A DNA stretch of 64,000 nt from DATAZK01 sp965199805 (GTDB lineage: Bacteria > Actinomycetota > Actinomycetes > Frankiales > Frankiaceae), in the NCBI GenBank assembly GCA_965199805.1, contig CBDATO010000001.1, positions 1,550,001 through 1,614,000 of the forward strand, read 5' to 3'. The stretch's first letter is position 1. Each line of letters starts with the position of its first letter. This document shows positions 1-8,606 of the stretch, piece by piece. The notes below the pieces were generated by a model, which was given only the letters and a program-made list of their open reading frames with translations, ran no database searches and was not told where the DNA came from. A program made the translations under genes and the position numbers.

Positions 1-918
1 CTGGACGCCGCGCTGGAAACGGTGACCGGCCCGTTCCTGGTGACGGTGTCGACGCCCCCGTTCGGCCACGTCGAACCCGTGGTCAGGGCCCTCGAGGCCG
101 GCGCTCACGTCCTGTGCGAGAAGCCGTTCGCACTCGACGCCGACCAGGCTGCCCGGATGACCGGCGCGGCCGAGGCCGCCGGCACCGTCGCGCTCGTCGG
201 CTGCGAGTTCCGCTGGTCGGCCGACGAGGCGCTGGCCCGGCGGCTCATCGAGGACGGCGCCGTCGGCACCCCGCAGTTCGCCAGCTTCATCCAGCACTCC
301 AGCCTCGTCGCGTACGGGCTGCCGAAGGCGTTCAACGCCGACTGGTGGTTCGACCGGGCACGCGGCGGCGGCATCCTCAACGCGGCGGGCGTGCACGCCA
401 TCGACCGCTTCCGCACCTGGTTCGGTGAGCCGGCTGACGTGACCGGGCGGCTTTCGCACGTCTCGGCGCTCAGCCAGGACGGCGCGGAGGACACGTACAC
501 GGCGACCCTGTCGTTCGAGTCGGGCTGCGTCGCGACCCTGCAGCACTGCGCCGCGGTCCAGGGCCCGGGCCTGCGCGCCTGCCGGGTGGTCGGCGACAAG
601 GGCACGCTGTGGCTCGAGGACGGGAGCGTGTGGCTCGCGTCGGCCGGCTCCATCCACGAGATGGGCCTGCCGGACGACCTCGCGCCCCCGGCGGCACCAA
701 GCGCCAGCAGCGACCCGAAAGAGGTCTTCACGACGCTGGAGCTGCCGCCGTACACCCGCCTGGCCGAGCGGTTGCGCGACCTGATCCAGGGCGAGCGGGT
801 GCCCGTCGGGGCTCCCCCGACCCCGACCTTCGCCGACGCCCTGCGCACCCAGCGGGTGGTCGACGCGATCCGCGAGTCCGACCGCCGGGCCGGCGCCACG
901 GTCACGCCCGCGCGGTGA
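1..918 (+). CDS. Gfo/Idh/MocA family NAD(P)-dependent oxidoreductase (5' partial)
   Basis: The reading frame is open from the first base, so the start codon and most of the N-terminal Rossmann fold lie before the window. The visible part carries the conserved CEKPFALD segment (the EKP motif of the family, whose Lys contacts cofactor and substrate) about 35 residues after the internal GTG at 22. A glycine-rich GGGILNAAGVHAID stretch, typical of the C-terminal sheet domain, follows. Family members oxidise or reduce sugars, inositols or other cyclic alcohols in the cytosol; the substrate cannot be told. Its TGA overlaps the GTG of the next gene, a sugar isomerase-like enzyme, suggesting a shared carbohydrate-type pathway. 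Confidence 0.88.
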   Translation: MDAALETVTGPFLVTVSTPPFGHVEPVVRALEAGAHVLCEKPFALDADQAARMTGAAEAAGTVALVGCEFRWSADEALARRLIEDGAVGTPQFASFIQHSSLVAYGLPKAFNADWWFDRARGGGILNAAGVHAIDRFRTWFGEPADVTGRLSHVSALSQDGAEDTYTATLSFESGCVATLQHCAAVQGPGLRACRVVGDKGTLWLEDGSVWLASAGSIHEMGLPDDLAPPAAPSASSDPKEVFTTLELPPYTRLAERLRDLIQGERVPVGAPPTPTFADALRTQRVVDAIRESDRRAGATVTPAR

Positions 919-1664
919 TCCTGTGCAGCGGCACCTTCGCGCCCGGTACGCCGATCCGCGTCAAGGCCGAGGCGGCGGCCCGCGCGGGCTTCGACGCCAT
1001 CTCCGTCTACGCACACGAGTACGAGCCCGGCCTGCGCGAGCGGTTGGCTGACCTCGGGCTGTCGGTCGCCGAGCTCGACGGCGCCACCGCGTGGATGCCC
1101 GGCCAGCCGGGCACCGACGTGCAGCGTGCTGTCGACATCGCCGCCGATCTTCACGCCCGGTCGATCACCGTGCTCGAGACGACCGGCACCGCTCCCGACA
1201 CGGCTGTCGCGGCAGAGCACTTCGCGCGGGTCTGCGAGCGGGCCGCTCTCGTGGACGTGGCCGTCGACATCGAGCCCTACGCCTGGTCGGGCCTCGCGAG
1301 CCTGGCCTCCGCCGCCGCCGTCATCCGGCGGGCCGGCTGCCCCAACGGCGGGATCATGCTCGACGTCTGGCACCTCGTACGGGGTCCGGACGCCGGACAC
1401 CTCGACCCTGCGTGCGTCGACCTCGTCCACGGACTGCAGGTGTCGGAGGCACAGGAGCCGCGGCCGGGGCTCTCGTTGCGCGACGAGTGCATGACCGGCC
1501 GCCGGCTTCCCGGCGACCGGTCAGCGAGCCTCGTCGAGGCGCTGCCGCACATCCCGTACGGGGTCGAGGTCTTCAGCCTGCCCGGCAGCCCGGACCTCGC
1601 GGCCGAGCAGGCCTACGCGGCCGGCCGTGCGCTCAGACGCCCTCGGCCAGCGCGAGACGGGTGA
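915..1664 (+). CDS. Sugar phosphate isomerase/epimerase (xylose isomerase-like TIM barrel)
   Basis: A 249-residue protein starting at a GTG that overlaps the stop of the upstream oxidoreductase by 4 bases, so translational coupling is likely. The beta-strand endings resemble AP-endonuclease-2/xylose isomerase-like barrels: acidic residues in VAVDIEP and a metal-type MLDVWH segment near the middle. Family members use a divalent metal to isomerise or epimerise sugars and inositol derivatives in the cytosol. It resembles the protein at 17341-18156, which shares the LDxWH and QVSxA patterns. The substrate is unknown; pairing with a Gfo/Idh/MocA enzyme suggests polyol or sugar catabolism. Confidence 0.8.
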   Translation: MILCSGTFAPGTPIRVKAEAAARAGFDAISVYAHEYEPGLRERLADLGLSVAELDGATAWMPGQPGTDVQRAVDIAADLHARSITVLETTGTAPDTAVAAEHFARVCERAALVDVAVDIEPYAWSGLASLASAAAVIRRAGCPNGGIMLDVWHLVRGPDAGHLDPACVDLVHGLQVSEAQEPRPGLSLRDECMTGRRLPGDRSASLVEALPHIPYGVEVFSLPGSPDLAAEQAYAAGRALRRPRPARDG

Positions 1665-1929
1665 ACGACGGGGCCCCGGCGAGGATGGAACCGAGTGCCG
1701 ATGCGCCGGCCGGGGTCTGCCGCCAGGCCTGGTAGGCGTTGACCGCCTCGTCGGACTCCCAGTGCTCGACGACGACGATGTGCGCAGGATCCGCGAGGTC
1801 GGTGTAGACGTCGACGCCGAGGTTGCCGTCGAAGTTGCGGGTGTCGGTGAGCACGCTGCGCAGTACGGCAGGGCTGCCGGCCACGTCGTTGGACTTGATC
1901 TTCAGGTCGAGGAAAACGGTGACGGCCAT
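1633..1929 (-). CDS. Antibiotic biosynthesis monooxygenase (ABM) domain protein
   Basis: A 98-residue single-domain protein with the ferredoxin-like ABM pattern: an N-terminal strand (VTVFLDLKIK), an arginine-containing helix, a D-x-Y strand, and VVVEHWESDEAVNAYQAW, the hallmark of the family. Members are small cofactor-independent quinol monooxygenases or stress-related dimers. The ATG is preceded by GAAGGAG at good spacing. Its 3' end overlaps the converging isomerase gene by about 30 bases. The specific role is not evident. Confidence 0.8.
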   Translation of the reverse strand: MAVTVFLDLKIKSNDVAGSPAVLRSVLTDTRNFDGNLGVDVYTDLADPAHIVVVEHWESDEAVNAYQAWRQTPAGASALGSILAGAPSFTRLALAEGV

Positions 1930-2008
1930 GGAGCTCCTTCAGCAAGAACCGGGCGGGAACGGGTGATCACGATCATCCCCCAGCCCCCGCCCGGCCCTCG
2001 CACCCGGC

Positions 2009-2476
2009 TCAGCCCTGCGCGGTCTGCTGTGCTCCTTCGAAGAGGTGGGCGTACGCGCCGTACCCCTCCTTCTCCAGGTCGGCCACCGCGACGAAGCGCA
2101 GCGACGCGGAGTTGATGCAGTAGCGCAGGCCCCCGGCCTCCCGCGGCCCGTCCGGGAAGACGTGGCCGAGGTGACTGTCGCCGTGCGCCGACCGCACCTC
2201 GGTGCGCACCATGCCGTGGGCGACGTCCGTCTTCTCGACCACGTTCTCCGCGTCGAGCGGGACGGTGAAGCTCGGCCAGCCCGAGTGGCTGTCGTACTTG
2301 TGGACAGAAGCGAAGAGCGGCTCCCCGGAGACGACGTCGACGTAGATGCCGTCGTCCTTCTTGTCCCAGAACTCGTTGCGGAAGGCAGGCTCGGTCGCGT
2401 CGTGCTGCGTGACCATGAGCTGATCACGACTGAGCTTGGCGATCACTTCCGGGTCCTTGCGGTACTGGTCGGACAT
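2009..2476 (-). CDS. msrB: Peptide methionine (R)-S-oxide reductase MsrB
   Basis: A 155-residue enzyme that reduces methionine-R-sulfoxide in oxidised proteins using thioredoxin. The catalytic segment RYCINSASLRF and the HLGHVFPDGP and GWPSF motifs are intact. The ATG at 2476 is chosen because AAAGGA sits 7 bases upstream; a longer in-frame extension to 2584 is low-complexity and has no ribosome site. All four cysteines that bind structural zinc in E. coli-type MsrB are replaced (YVDVVSGEPLF and VRSAHGDSHLGH), so this is the zinc-free form. Confidence 0.95.
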   Translation of the reverse strand: MSDQYRKDPEVIAKLSRDQLMVTQHDATEPAFRNEFWDKKDDGIYVDVVSGEPLFASVHKYDSHSGWPSFTVPLDAENVVEKTDVAHGMVRTEVRSAHGDSHLGHVFPDGPREAGGLRYCINSASLRFVAVADLEKEGYGAYAHLFEGAQQTAQG

Positions 2477-2641
2477 GGTCGGTCCTTTCGCTCGTGGCTG
2501 GGTCGCCCGTGGAAGGGGTGGAAAGCTCACCTGGTGTAGCAGTGCTCGCGCCGGGACCATTCCACGCTGCCTCACGTCCGGCAACCGAACGATGACTTCC
2601 GCGTCCGGCCGGCGTCTGCCCGGTGAGGAAAGGTGGAACCC

Positions 2642-3775
2642 ATGACCGATTTCGACGCCATCTGGGCGGTCACCGACGGCTGGCTGGACAAGAGCCGGTA
2701 CCCGGGTTACGCGGCCGCTGTACGCATCGGCGGCGAGACCCAGGTGCGTACGGGCGGGCGGCTGGCCGTCGAAGCGGACAGCGCGCCCGTCACCGAGGAC
2801 TCACTCTTCCGGATCGCCTCGGTGACCAAGCCGATCGCCGCGGCGCTCGCGTTGTCGCTGATGCAGGACGGCGTGTTCGGCCTGGACGACCCGATCGCCA
2901 CCTGGCTGCCCGAGGCCGCGCACCCACGGGTGCTCGTCGACCCGACCGGTGATCTCGATCAGACCGTGCCGGCGGAGCGCCCGATCGTGGTCCGCGACCT
3001 GCTGACGTTCACCTCCGGCTGGGGGGTGGTCATGCAATCGGGTCCGCTGCAGAGCGCGCTCGTGGAACGCCGCCTCTTCCCGGCCGCCATCCCGCCACGG
3101 CTGCCGCTGGACGAGCTCGTCGCCCAGCTCACCAGCCTGCCGCTCGCCTTCCAGCCGGGCGCCGGCTGGCTCTACCACCTCGGCCTCGACCTGCTCGGAG
3201 CCTTGATGGTCCGTGCGACCGGCCGCTCCGTCGAGGACCTCCTGACCGAGCGCGTGACCGGCCCGCTCGGCATGGTGGGCACCACCTTCTGGGCGCGCGA
3301 CCCGGCGCGGCTGACGACCGCGTACCGGCCGGACGCCGGCGGCCTCGAGGTGATCGACCCAGCCGACGGCGTCTACAGCCGGCCGCCGTCGTCGGAGCTC
3401 TCGTCCGGGTTGCTGTCCACGATCACCGACGTCTTCCGCTTCTTCTGCGCGATGGCCGACGGCGGCAGCCCCGTCCTCACCGCAGACTCCCTGCGGGCGA
3501 TGACGACCGACCAGCTCGACGAGACGCAACACGCCTCCGCGGCCGGCTTCCTCGGCGCCGGCGAGGGCTGGGGACTCGGTACGGCCGTCGACACCGCGGC
3601 CGACGCGCCGTGGATGGCGCCCGGCCGCTGGGGATGGACCGGGGGCACGGGCACCACCGCGTACGTCGACCCGCAGCGCGGTGCCGTGAGCGTGCTGCTC
3701 ACCCAGCGCGCGATGGAGGGCCCCGACGACGGCTTCGACGACTTCTGGCGGGCCGTCGCCGAGACAGCCGGCTAG
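2642..3775 (+). CDS. Beta-lactamase-related serine hydrolase (class C / esterase family)
   Basis: A 377-residue cytosolic protein with the penicillin-binding-protein-like fold. The nucleophile motif SVTK (S-x-x-K) is near residue 60 and the second motif is YHL near residue 175, where class C beta-lactamases have YxN. A glycine-rich WTGGTGT strand lies near the C-terminus. Family members hydrolyse esters, amides or D-peptides. I see no signal peptide, so an intracellular esterase is more likely than a beta-lactamase. The ATG is preferred over the GTG nine bases upstream because AGGAAAGG is spaced for the ATG. Confidence 0.85.
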   Translation: MTDFDAIWAVTDGWLDKSRYPGYAAAVRIGGETQVRTGGRLAVEADSAPVTEDSLFRIASVTKPIAAALALSLMQDGVFGLDDPIATWLPEAAHPRVLVDPTGDLDQTVPAERPIVVRDLLTFTSGWGVVMQSGPLQSALVERRLFPAAIPPRLPLDELVAQLTSLPLAFQPGAGWLYHLGLDLLGALMVRATGRSVEDLLTERVTGPLGMVGTTFWARDPARLTTAYRPDAGGLEVIDPADGVYSRPPSSELSSGLLSTITDVFRFFCAMADGGSPVLTADSLRAMTTDQLDETQHASAAGFLGAGEGWGLGTAVDTAADAPWMAPGRWGWTGGTGTTAYVDPQRGAVSVLLTQRAMEGPDDGFDDFWRAVAETAG

Positions 3776-4302
3776 GCCGACTTCTTCTGCATCGCGATCA
3801 TCATGCGGGCGCCCTCGGAGGGGTTGTAAACGTCCTCCTCGTAGCACCACTTCCCGTCGCCCGCGTACACCAGGATGGTGACGACCGGGAACTGGAAGGG
3901 CTGCGACCCGTCCAGCGGCAGGAAGCGGTTGAGGATGTAGGTGTAGACGACGTCCTCGTCGATCGAGTAGTGCACGACCGGGAAGTCCATGTGGCTGGCC
4001 GGGCCGGTCATGACGGACTTGATCCAGGTACGGATCGCGTCCTGGCCCCGCATCACGCCGTAGTGGTGCTCGATGTAGATCGCGTCGGGCGAGAACAGGT
4101 CAGCCCACGGGTCCCAGTCGCCGCTGGCCGCCGACTCCGCGGCCACTCGCTGGTACTCCTGGAACGCCTTGTCGATCTCCTCCTTGCCGGCGCCGGTGGG
4201 CCGCCGGACCTCTTCGATCATGGAGTCGAAGCCGTGCTCGGGCTTGGTGCCGCCGATGACGCCGGGGATCTCGCTGGAAAGCTCAGTCATGGTGCGGATC
4301 AT
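3772..4302 (-). CDS. SnoaL/NTF2-like fold protein
   Basis: A 176-residue protein with the cone-shaped NTF2-like pattern: a long N-terminal helix (DKAFQEYQRVAAESAASGDWDPWADLFSPDAIYIEHHYG), then strands around MRGQDAIRTWIK and YTYILNRF. Such proteins are isomerases, dehydratases, hydrolases or binding proteins in catabolic and polyketide pathways. A second ATG lies at 4290. The gene ends 4 bases inside the converging hydrolase gene. No catalytic assignment is possible. Confidence 0.75.
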   Translation of the reverse strand: MIRTMTELSSEIPGVIGGTKPEHGFDSMIEEVRRPTGAGKEEIDKAFQEYQRVAAESAASGDWDPWADLFSPDAIYIEHHYGVMRGQDAIRTWIKSVMTGPASHMDFPVVHYSIDEDVVYTYILNRFLPLDGSQPFQFPVVTILVYAGDGKWCYEEDVYNPSEGARMMIAMQKKSA

Positions 4303-4335
4303 GGCGTACGTATGTGAGCCAGCTCACCACCGGGG

Positions 4336-6054
4336 TCAGGCGGCGGGCACCTGGCGCTTGCCGCGCATGAGCGAGGCGAGCCCGGCCAGCACCGACAGGC
4401 CGGCGGCGACGCCGAAGACGATGACGAGACCCGAGTGGAACGGCGCCGAGATGAGGTGCGGGAAGAACTCGCGCCCGGTGAGCGCCTCGCGGTTGGCCGG
4501 GGGCAAGCGGTCCAGCACGCCGGACGGCTGCAGCAGGTGCTCGACGGGGTTCACGCCGAGCAGCGCGGCGAACAGCGACGCCACCGGCGGCAGGCTTCCG
4601 ACCTGGGCCGCCACGTCGTGCGACACCCCCTGTTGCTGCAGCCCGGTGGTCAGCGTGTGCGGCAGCGTGCTCGCGAGGCCCGCGATCATCAGCGAGAAGA
4701 AGACGCCGATCGACAGCGAGGTGCCCGAGTTCTGGAACGTCGCGCGCATGCCCGACGCGGCGCCGCGCTGACTCGCCGGCACGCTGCTCATGATCGCCGC
4801 GGAGTTGGGTGAGGCGAACATGCCGGTGCCGATGCCCATCAGCAGGATGAGGACGGCGAAGGTCCAGTAGTCGAAGTCGATGGGCACGATCAGCAGGCCG
4901 ATGAAGGTGGCCGCCGACAGGAACATCCCGCCGCTCGCGAGCCCCCGGCTGCCGTAGCGGTCGGACAGGCGCCCGGAGATCGGGCCGGCCACCAGGAAGC
5001 CGACGGTCAGCGGCAGGAGGAAGATCCCGGCCCAGAACGGGGTGTCGGCGTAGTCGTAGCCGTGCAGCGGCAGCCAGATCCCCTGCAGCCAGATGACGAG
5101 GACGAACTGCAGGCCGCCGCGGGCGACGGAGGCGAGCAGCCCGGCGACGTTGCCGGCCGCGAACGCGCGGATCTTGAACAGGCCGAGCTGGAACATCGGC
5201 TCGGCGACGAGCTTCTCCGCCACGACGAACGCGACGAGCAGGACGAGGCCACCGATCAGCAGGAACTGGACGACCGGACTCGTCCACCCCATCGCATGGC
5301 CGCGGTACGGGTGGATGCCCTCGGTGATCCCGACCAGCACCATCGAAAGCCCGACGGCGAACGTGACGTTGCCCCACCAGTCGAAGCGCAGCCGTTCACG
5401 TGACCGGACCTTGGGCTCCTGGAGCTTGCGGTAGGCCCAGACCGTCCCGAAGATGCCGACGGGCACGTTGACCCAGAAGACGGCGCGCCAGTCCCAGACC
5501 GCGAGGATCCCGCCGAGGGTGAGCCCGATGAACTGCCCGGCGAGAGCCGCCACCTGGTTGATCCCGAGCGCGAAGCCACGCTGATCGGCCGGGAAGGCGT
5601 CGGTGAGGATCGCGGCCGAGTTGGCCGTGAGCATCGAGCCGCCGAGCGCCTGCACCGTGCGCCAGCCGATCAGCCAGAGCGCGCCGTGGGCGCCGTGGAA
5701 CGGGTCGAAGGAGAGCAGCACCGACGCGATCGTGAAGACGAGGAAGCCGGCGTTGTAGATGCGTACGCGGCCGAACATGTCGCCGAGCCGGCCGAGGTTG
5801 ACCACGAAGACGGCCTGCACCAGCCGGTAGCCCATGATCATCCACAGCAGGTAGACGATGCTCCCCGGCGCCAGCGGGTCGAGACGGATCCCGCGGAAGA
5901 TGGCGGGCAGCGCGATGAGCACGATCGAGCCGTCGAGCGTCGACATGAAGACGGCGGCCGTGGTGTTGGACAGCGCGACCCACCGGTAGCGGTCGGGCGG
6001 CGCCGGGGTTTGCGCTGTAGCGCTCGAAGGCACGTCGAGGCGGGAGGCCGCCAT
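4336..6054 (-). CDS. MFS transporter, DHA2 (EmrB/QacA) family drug exporter
   Basis: A 572-residue, probably 14-helix inner-membrane protein that would export hydrophobic compounds with proton antiport. Motif A appears as NLGRLGDMFGRVRI after helix 2, and the antiporter motif region appears around GQFIGLTLGGILAVWDWRAVF. The D-G-S segment in helix 1 (TLDGSIVLIALP) is typical of DHA2. Its start overlaps the stop of the upstream marR-type gene (TGATG), so the two form one operon, and the regulator probably controls the pump. Confidence 0.93.
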   Translation of the reverse strand: MAASRLDVPSSATAQTPAPPDRYRWVALSNTTAAVFMSTLDGSIVLIALPAIFRGIRLDPLAPGSIVYLLWMIMGYRLVQAVFVVNLGRLGDMFGRVRIYNAGFLVFTIASVLLSFDPFHGAHGALWLIGWRTVQALGGSMLTANSAAILTDAFPADQRGFALGINQVAALAGQFIGLTLGGILAVWDWRAVFWVNVPVGIFGTVWAYRKLQEPKVRSRERLRFDWWGNVTFAVGLSMVLVGITEGIHPYRGHAMGWTSPVVQFLLIGGLVLLVAFVVAEKLVAEPMFQLGLFKIRAFAAGNVAGLLASVARGGLQFVLVIWLQGIWLPLHGYDYADTPFWAGIFLLPLTVGFLVAGPISGRLSDRYGSRGLASGGMFLSAATFIGLLIVPIDFDYWTFAVLILLMGIGTGMFASPNSAAIMSSVPASQRGAASGMRATFQNSGTSLSIGVFFSLMIAGLASTLPHTLTTGLQQQGVSHDVAAQVGSLPPVASLFAALLGVNPVEHLLQPSGVLDRLPPANREALTGREFFPHLISAPFHSGLVIVFGVAAGLSVLAGLASLMRGKRQVPAA

Positions 6055-6488
6055 CAGAGACTGCTCGCCAGACGCTCGATGAGCGGGGTGACCGCAGCCA
6101 GCTGGGCGAGCTCGTCGGGGGTGAAGTGCGCTGCCAGGGCCTGCGCGAGCTTCTCGGTCCGCTGGGCCCGCCGGTCGTTCAGCACCCGGCGACCCGTCTC
6201 GGTGAGTGACAGCAGCACCCGGCGGCCGTCGGTCGGATCGGCCTCGCGGACGACGAGGCCCTTGTCGAGGAGCTTGCCGAGCGTCACCCCCATCGACTGC
6301 GGGCGGATCTCCTCGATCTTGGCGAGGTCGCTGGACGTGCCGGGCCCGTGCCGGTCCAGCCGCGCCAGCGCGGAGATCTCGGGCATCGTCAGCGCCGGCG
6401 AGATCGGGAGCTGACGGAACCGGCGGACGACGAGGCCGAAGCTCACGCGTAGGGCGCCGGCGACCTCGTCGACGTCGAGCTCAGGCAT
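6054..6488 (-). CDS. MarR family transcriptional regulator
   Basis: A 144-residue winged-helix regulator. The DNA-recognition region covers about residues 50-95, with the wing around ADPTDGRRVLLSLTETGRRVL. It overlaps the start of the downstream DHA2 exporter, so it is most likely a ligand-released repressor of its own operon. A 13-base inverted repeat lies 17 bases upstream of the start. Confidence 0.93.
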   Translation of the reverse strand: MPELDVDEVAGALRVSFGLVVRRFRQLPISPALTMPEISALARLDRHGPGTSSDLAKIEEIRPQSMGVTLGKLLDKGLVVREADPTDGRRVLLSLTETGRRVLNDRRAQRTEKLAQALAAHFTPDELAQLAAVTPLIERLASSL

Positions 6489-6504
6489 GTCGTCACCCTA
6501 GGCT

Positions 6505-6517
6505 GTTCAGTCTGAAC
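6505..6517. promoter_or_regulatory. Putative MarR operator upstream of the exporter operon
   Basis: GTTCAG-T-CTGAAC is a perfect inverted repeat with a 1-base centre, 17 bases before the marR-type start. Position and size fit an autoregulatory MarR box. Binding is inferred only. Confidence 0.5.
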
Positions 6518-6565
6518 TGAAGATGTGAGAAGACGGCCCGCCCGTCCTGGCACCTGCGTAGGGTC

Positions 6566-6579
6566 TGGATGATCATCCA
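6566..6579. promoter_or_regulatory. Perfect 14-bp palindrome upstream of the DyP-encapsulin operon
   Basis: TGGATGATCATCCA reads the same on both strands and ends 39 bases before the DyP start codon. It is a candidate operator for the peroxidase-encapsulin operon; no regulator can be named from sequence. Confidence 0.4.
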
Positions 6580-6618
6580 TCCGGACACCCCGGCCACGGC
6601 AGGCGAAGGGAGCGGTAG

Positions 6619-7710
6619 GTGCCGAACCCCGAGCCGCAGGAGATCCTCGCGCCGCTCAGCCGGGCCGCCATGGTGCTGGTCCTGGAGCTGGCGCCCGGTG
6701 AGCCGAGCGCCCGCACCGCCTTCGACTTCTGCGACGCGCTGCCGGGGCTCGTCCGCGCCGTCGGCTTCCGCGATCTCGAGGCGCAGCTCTCGTGCGTCAT
6801 GGGGGTCGGCGCGGCCGCGTGGCCGAGGCTCTTCCCGCGGCAGGCGCCGGACGGCCTGCATCCCTTCCGCGCCCTGGCAGGCAGCAGGCACAGCGCGCCG
6901 TCCACGCCCGGCGACTTGGTCTTCCACATCCGGGCGGCGCGCAACGACCTCTGCTTCGAGCTCGCCACGCAGATCCTGGCCCGGCTCGGCGCGTCGGTGG
7001 TGCCGGTCGACGAGATGCAGGGCTTCCGCTTCTTCGACTACCGCGACCTGCTCGGCTTCGTCGACGGCACCGAGAACCCGAGCGGCAGCGCGGCGGCCGA
7101 CGCGGCGCTGATCGGGCCCGACGACCCGGACTTCGCCGGCAGCAGCTACCTGATCGTCCAGCGCTACCTGCACGACCTCGACGCCTGGAACGCCGTCGGC
7201 ACAGCCGAGCAGGAGCGGGTCATCGGCCGGGAGAAGCTGTCGAACGTCGAGCTCGACGACGCGGTGACACCGGCCAACGCGCACCGCATCGTCAACACCA
7301 TCGTCGACCCGGACGGCACCGAGCACGACATCCTGCGCGAGAACATGCCGTTCGGCAGCCCGTCGGCGGGTGAGTTCGGCACCTACTTCATCGGTTACGC
7401 GGCCGACGTGTCGATCACCGAGCGGATGCTGCAGCGGATGTTCGTCGGCGAACCGCCCGGCAACTACGACCGCATCCTCGACTTCTCGCGCGCCGTCACC
7501 GGAAACCTCTACTTCGTGCCGTCCGCCTCGCTGCTCGACGACCTGGCCGGCGGACCCTTCGCCGGCGACGCGACCGCGGATCCCGCGCCTGACGCACCGC
7601 AACGCGACGGCTCGTTGACCATCGGCGCCCTCGACCGCCCGCGCGCCACCCCGTCCGATCCCGAGTCCCTCGAGAACCCAAGTCCTGTGAAAGCGAGCAT
7701 CCGGCCGTGA
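6619..7710 (+). CDS. DyP-type haem peroxidase, encapsulin cargo
   Basis: A 363-residue dye-decolorising peroxidase of the bacterial B type, oxidising phenolic or dye substrates with H2O2. The GxxDG motif with the distal catalytic Asp appears as GFVDGTENPSG near residue 150; the proximal haem histidine region follows. The C-terminal tail contains DGSLTIGAL (about residues 330-338), which matches the short hydrophobic peptides that dock cargo inside encapsulins. Here it is followed by a 25-residue proline-rich extension. The GTG start has AGGGAG upstream. The gene overlaps the encapsulin gene by 4 bases. Confidence 0.95.
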   Translation: MPNPEPQEILAPLSRAAMVLVLELAPGEPSARTAFDFCDALPGLVRAVGFRDLEAQLSCVMGVGAAAWPRLFPRQAPDGLHPFRALAGSRHSAPSTPGDLVFHIRAARNDLCFELATQILARLGASVVPVDEMQGFRFFDYRDLLGFVDGTENPSGSAAADAALIGPDDPDFAGSSYLIVQRYLHDLDAWNAVGTAEQERVIGREKLSNVELDDAVTPANAHRIVNTIVDPDGTEHDILRENMPFGSPSAGEFGTYFIGYAADVSITERMLQRMFVGEPPGNYDRILDFSRAVTGNLYFVPSASLLDDLAGGPFAGDATADPAPDAPQRDGSLTIGALDRPRATPSDPESLENPSPVKASIRP

Positions 7711-8498
7711 ACAACCTGTACCGCGAACTGGCCCCGGTGTCCGAAGCGGCGTGGCAGCAGCTGGAGGACGAGGTCGCCCGCACCTTCAAGACGCTCGTGG
7801 CCGGCCGCCGCATCGTCGACGTCGCGTCCATCGATGCGCAGACCGCCGCCGTCGCCACCGGCCACGTCTCCCCGGCGCAGGTCGGCCACCCGGGGGTCGC
7901 CGCGCTCACCCGCTCCTCCGTTCCGGTCGTCGAGCTGCGCGCCGAATTCACCCTCTCCCGGCGCGACATCGACGACGTCGAACGCGGCCGGCAGGACTCG
8001 GACTGGCAGCCGGCGAAGACGGCCGCGACCGCGCTCGCCGCGGCGGAGGACCGCACGATCTTCGCCGGTGTCGGGGCGCACCGCGGCATCTGCTCGGTGC
8101 CCAGCCGCTCCGCCCCGGCAGCTTCGGGCGTGCTCGGCCTGCCCACCGCCGTCGCCGACGCCCTGGGCCGGCTGCGCCTCGCCGGCGTGGAGGGTCCGTA
8201 CGCACTCGTGCTCAGCGAGCAGGACTACGTCCAGACGTCGGCGCTCACCGAGAGCGGGCTGACGCTGAGCAAGCACCTGGCGCGCCTCGTCGGCACCGAG
8301 CCGATCGTCTCCGCCTCGACCACGTCGCCGGTCGTCGCCACGACCCGCGGCGGCGATTTCACGCTGTCGATCGCCCAGGACGTCACGATCGGCTACCTCG
8401 GGCACACCGCGGAGACGGTCACGCTCTACCTGCAGGAAGCCATCGCCTTCCAGGACTTCACCAGCGAGGCCGCCGTCATCCTGGGTGACAGCTGCTGA
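7707..8498 (+). CDS. Family 1 encapsulin nanocompartment shell protein
   Basis: A 263-residue HK97-fold shell protein (linocin M18/CFP29 family), near the usual 265. Recognisable blocks are the N-terminal NNLYRELAPVSEAAWQQLEDEV cargo-binding helix region and the P-domain around FEGxxxxGI, here FAGVGAHRGI. The E-loop and C-terminal strand DVTIGYLGHTAETVTLYLQEAI also match. It self-assembles into an icosahedral protein shell in the cytosol and packages the DyP peroxidase encoded immediately upstream with a 4-base overlap. Confidence 0.96.
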   Translation: MNNLYRELAPVSEAAWQQLEDEVARTFKTLVAGRRIVDVASIDAQTAAVATGHVSPAQVGHPGVAALTRSSVPVVELRAEFTLSRRDIDDVERGRQDSDWQPAKTAATALAAAEDRTIFAGVGAHRGICSVPSRSAPAASGVLGLPTAVADALGRLRLAGVEGPYALVLSEQDYVQTSALTESGLTLSKHLARLVGTEPIVSASTTSPVVATTRGGDFTLSIAQDVTIGYLGHTAETVTLYLQEAIAFQDFTSEAAVILGDSC

Positions 8499-8532
8499 TC
8501 CTGACCGCCCGATGACGCCGCCCGGCGCGTTC

Positions 8533-8559
8533 ACCGGCGCCCTGCTCGGCGGCGCCGGT
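8533..8559 (+). terminator. GC-rich hairpin after the encapsulin gene
   Basis: ACCGGCGCC and GGCGCCGGT form a perfect 9-bp stem around a 9-base loop, 34 bases after the encapsulin stop. There is no T-run, so it would be an actinobacterial L-shaped terminator or simply a hairpin. Confidence 0.4.
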
Positions 8560-8606
8560 CCCACCCTGGGCGCACCGCGCACCCTGCCGTCTGGTGACAT
8601 GCGGGG

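Noticed and set aside
2642..3775. Secreted class C beta-lactamase resistance gene
   Set aside because: There is no signal peptide and the YxN motif is replaced by YHL, so a general serine hydrolase or esterase is more likely.
8533..8559. Classical rho-independent terminator
   Set aside because: The stem is perfect but there is no T-run, so it is listed only with low confidence.
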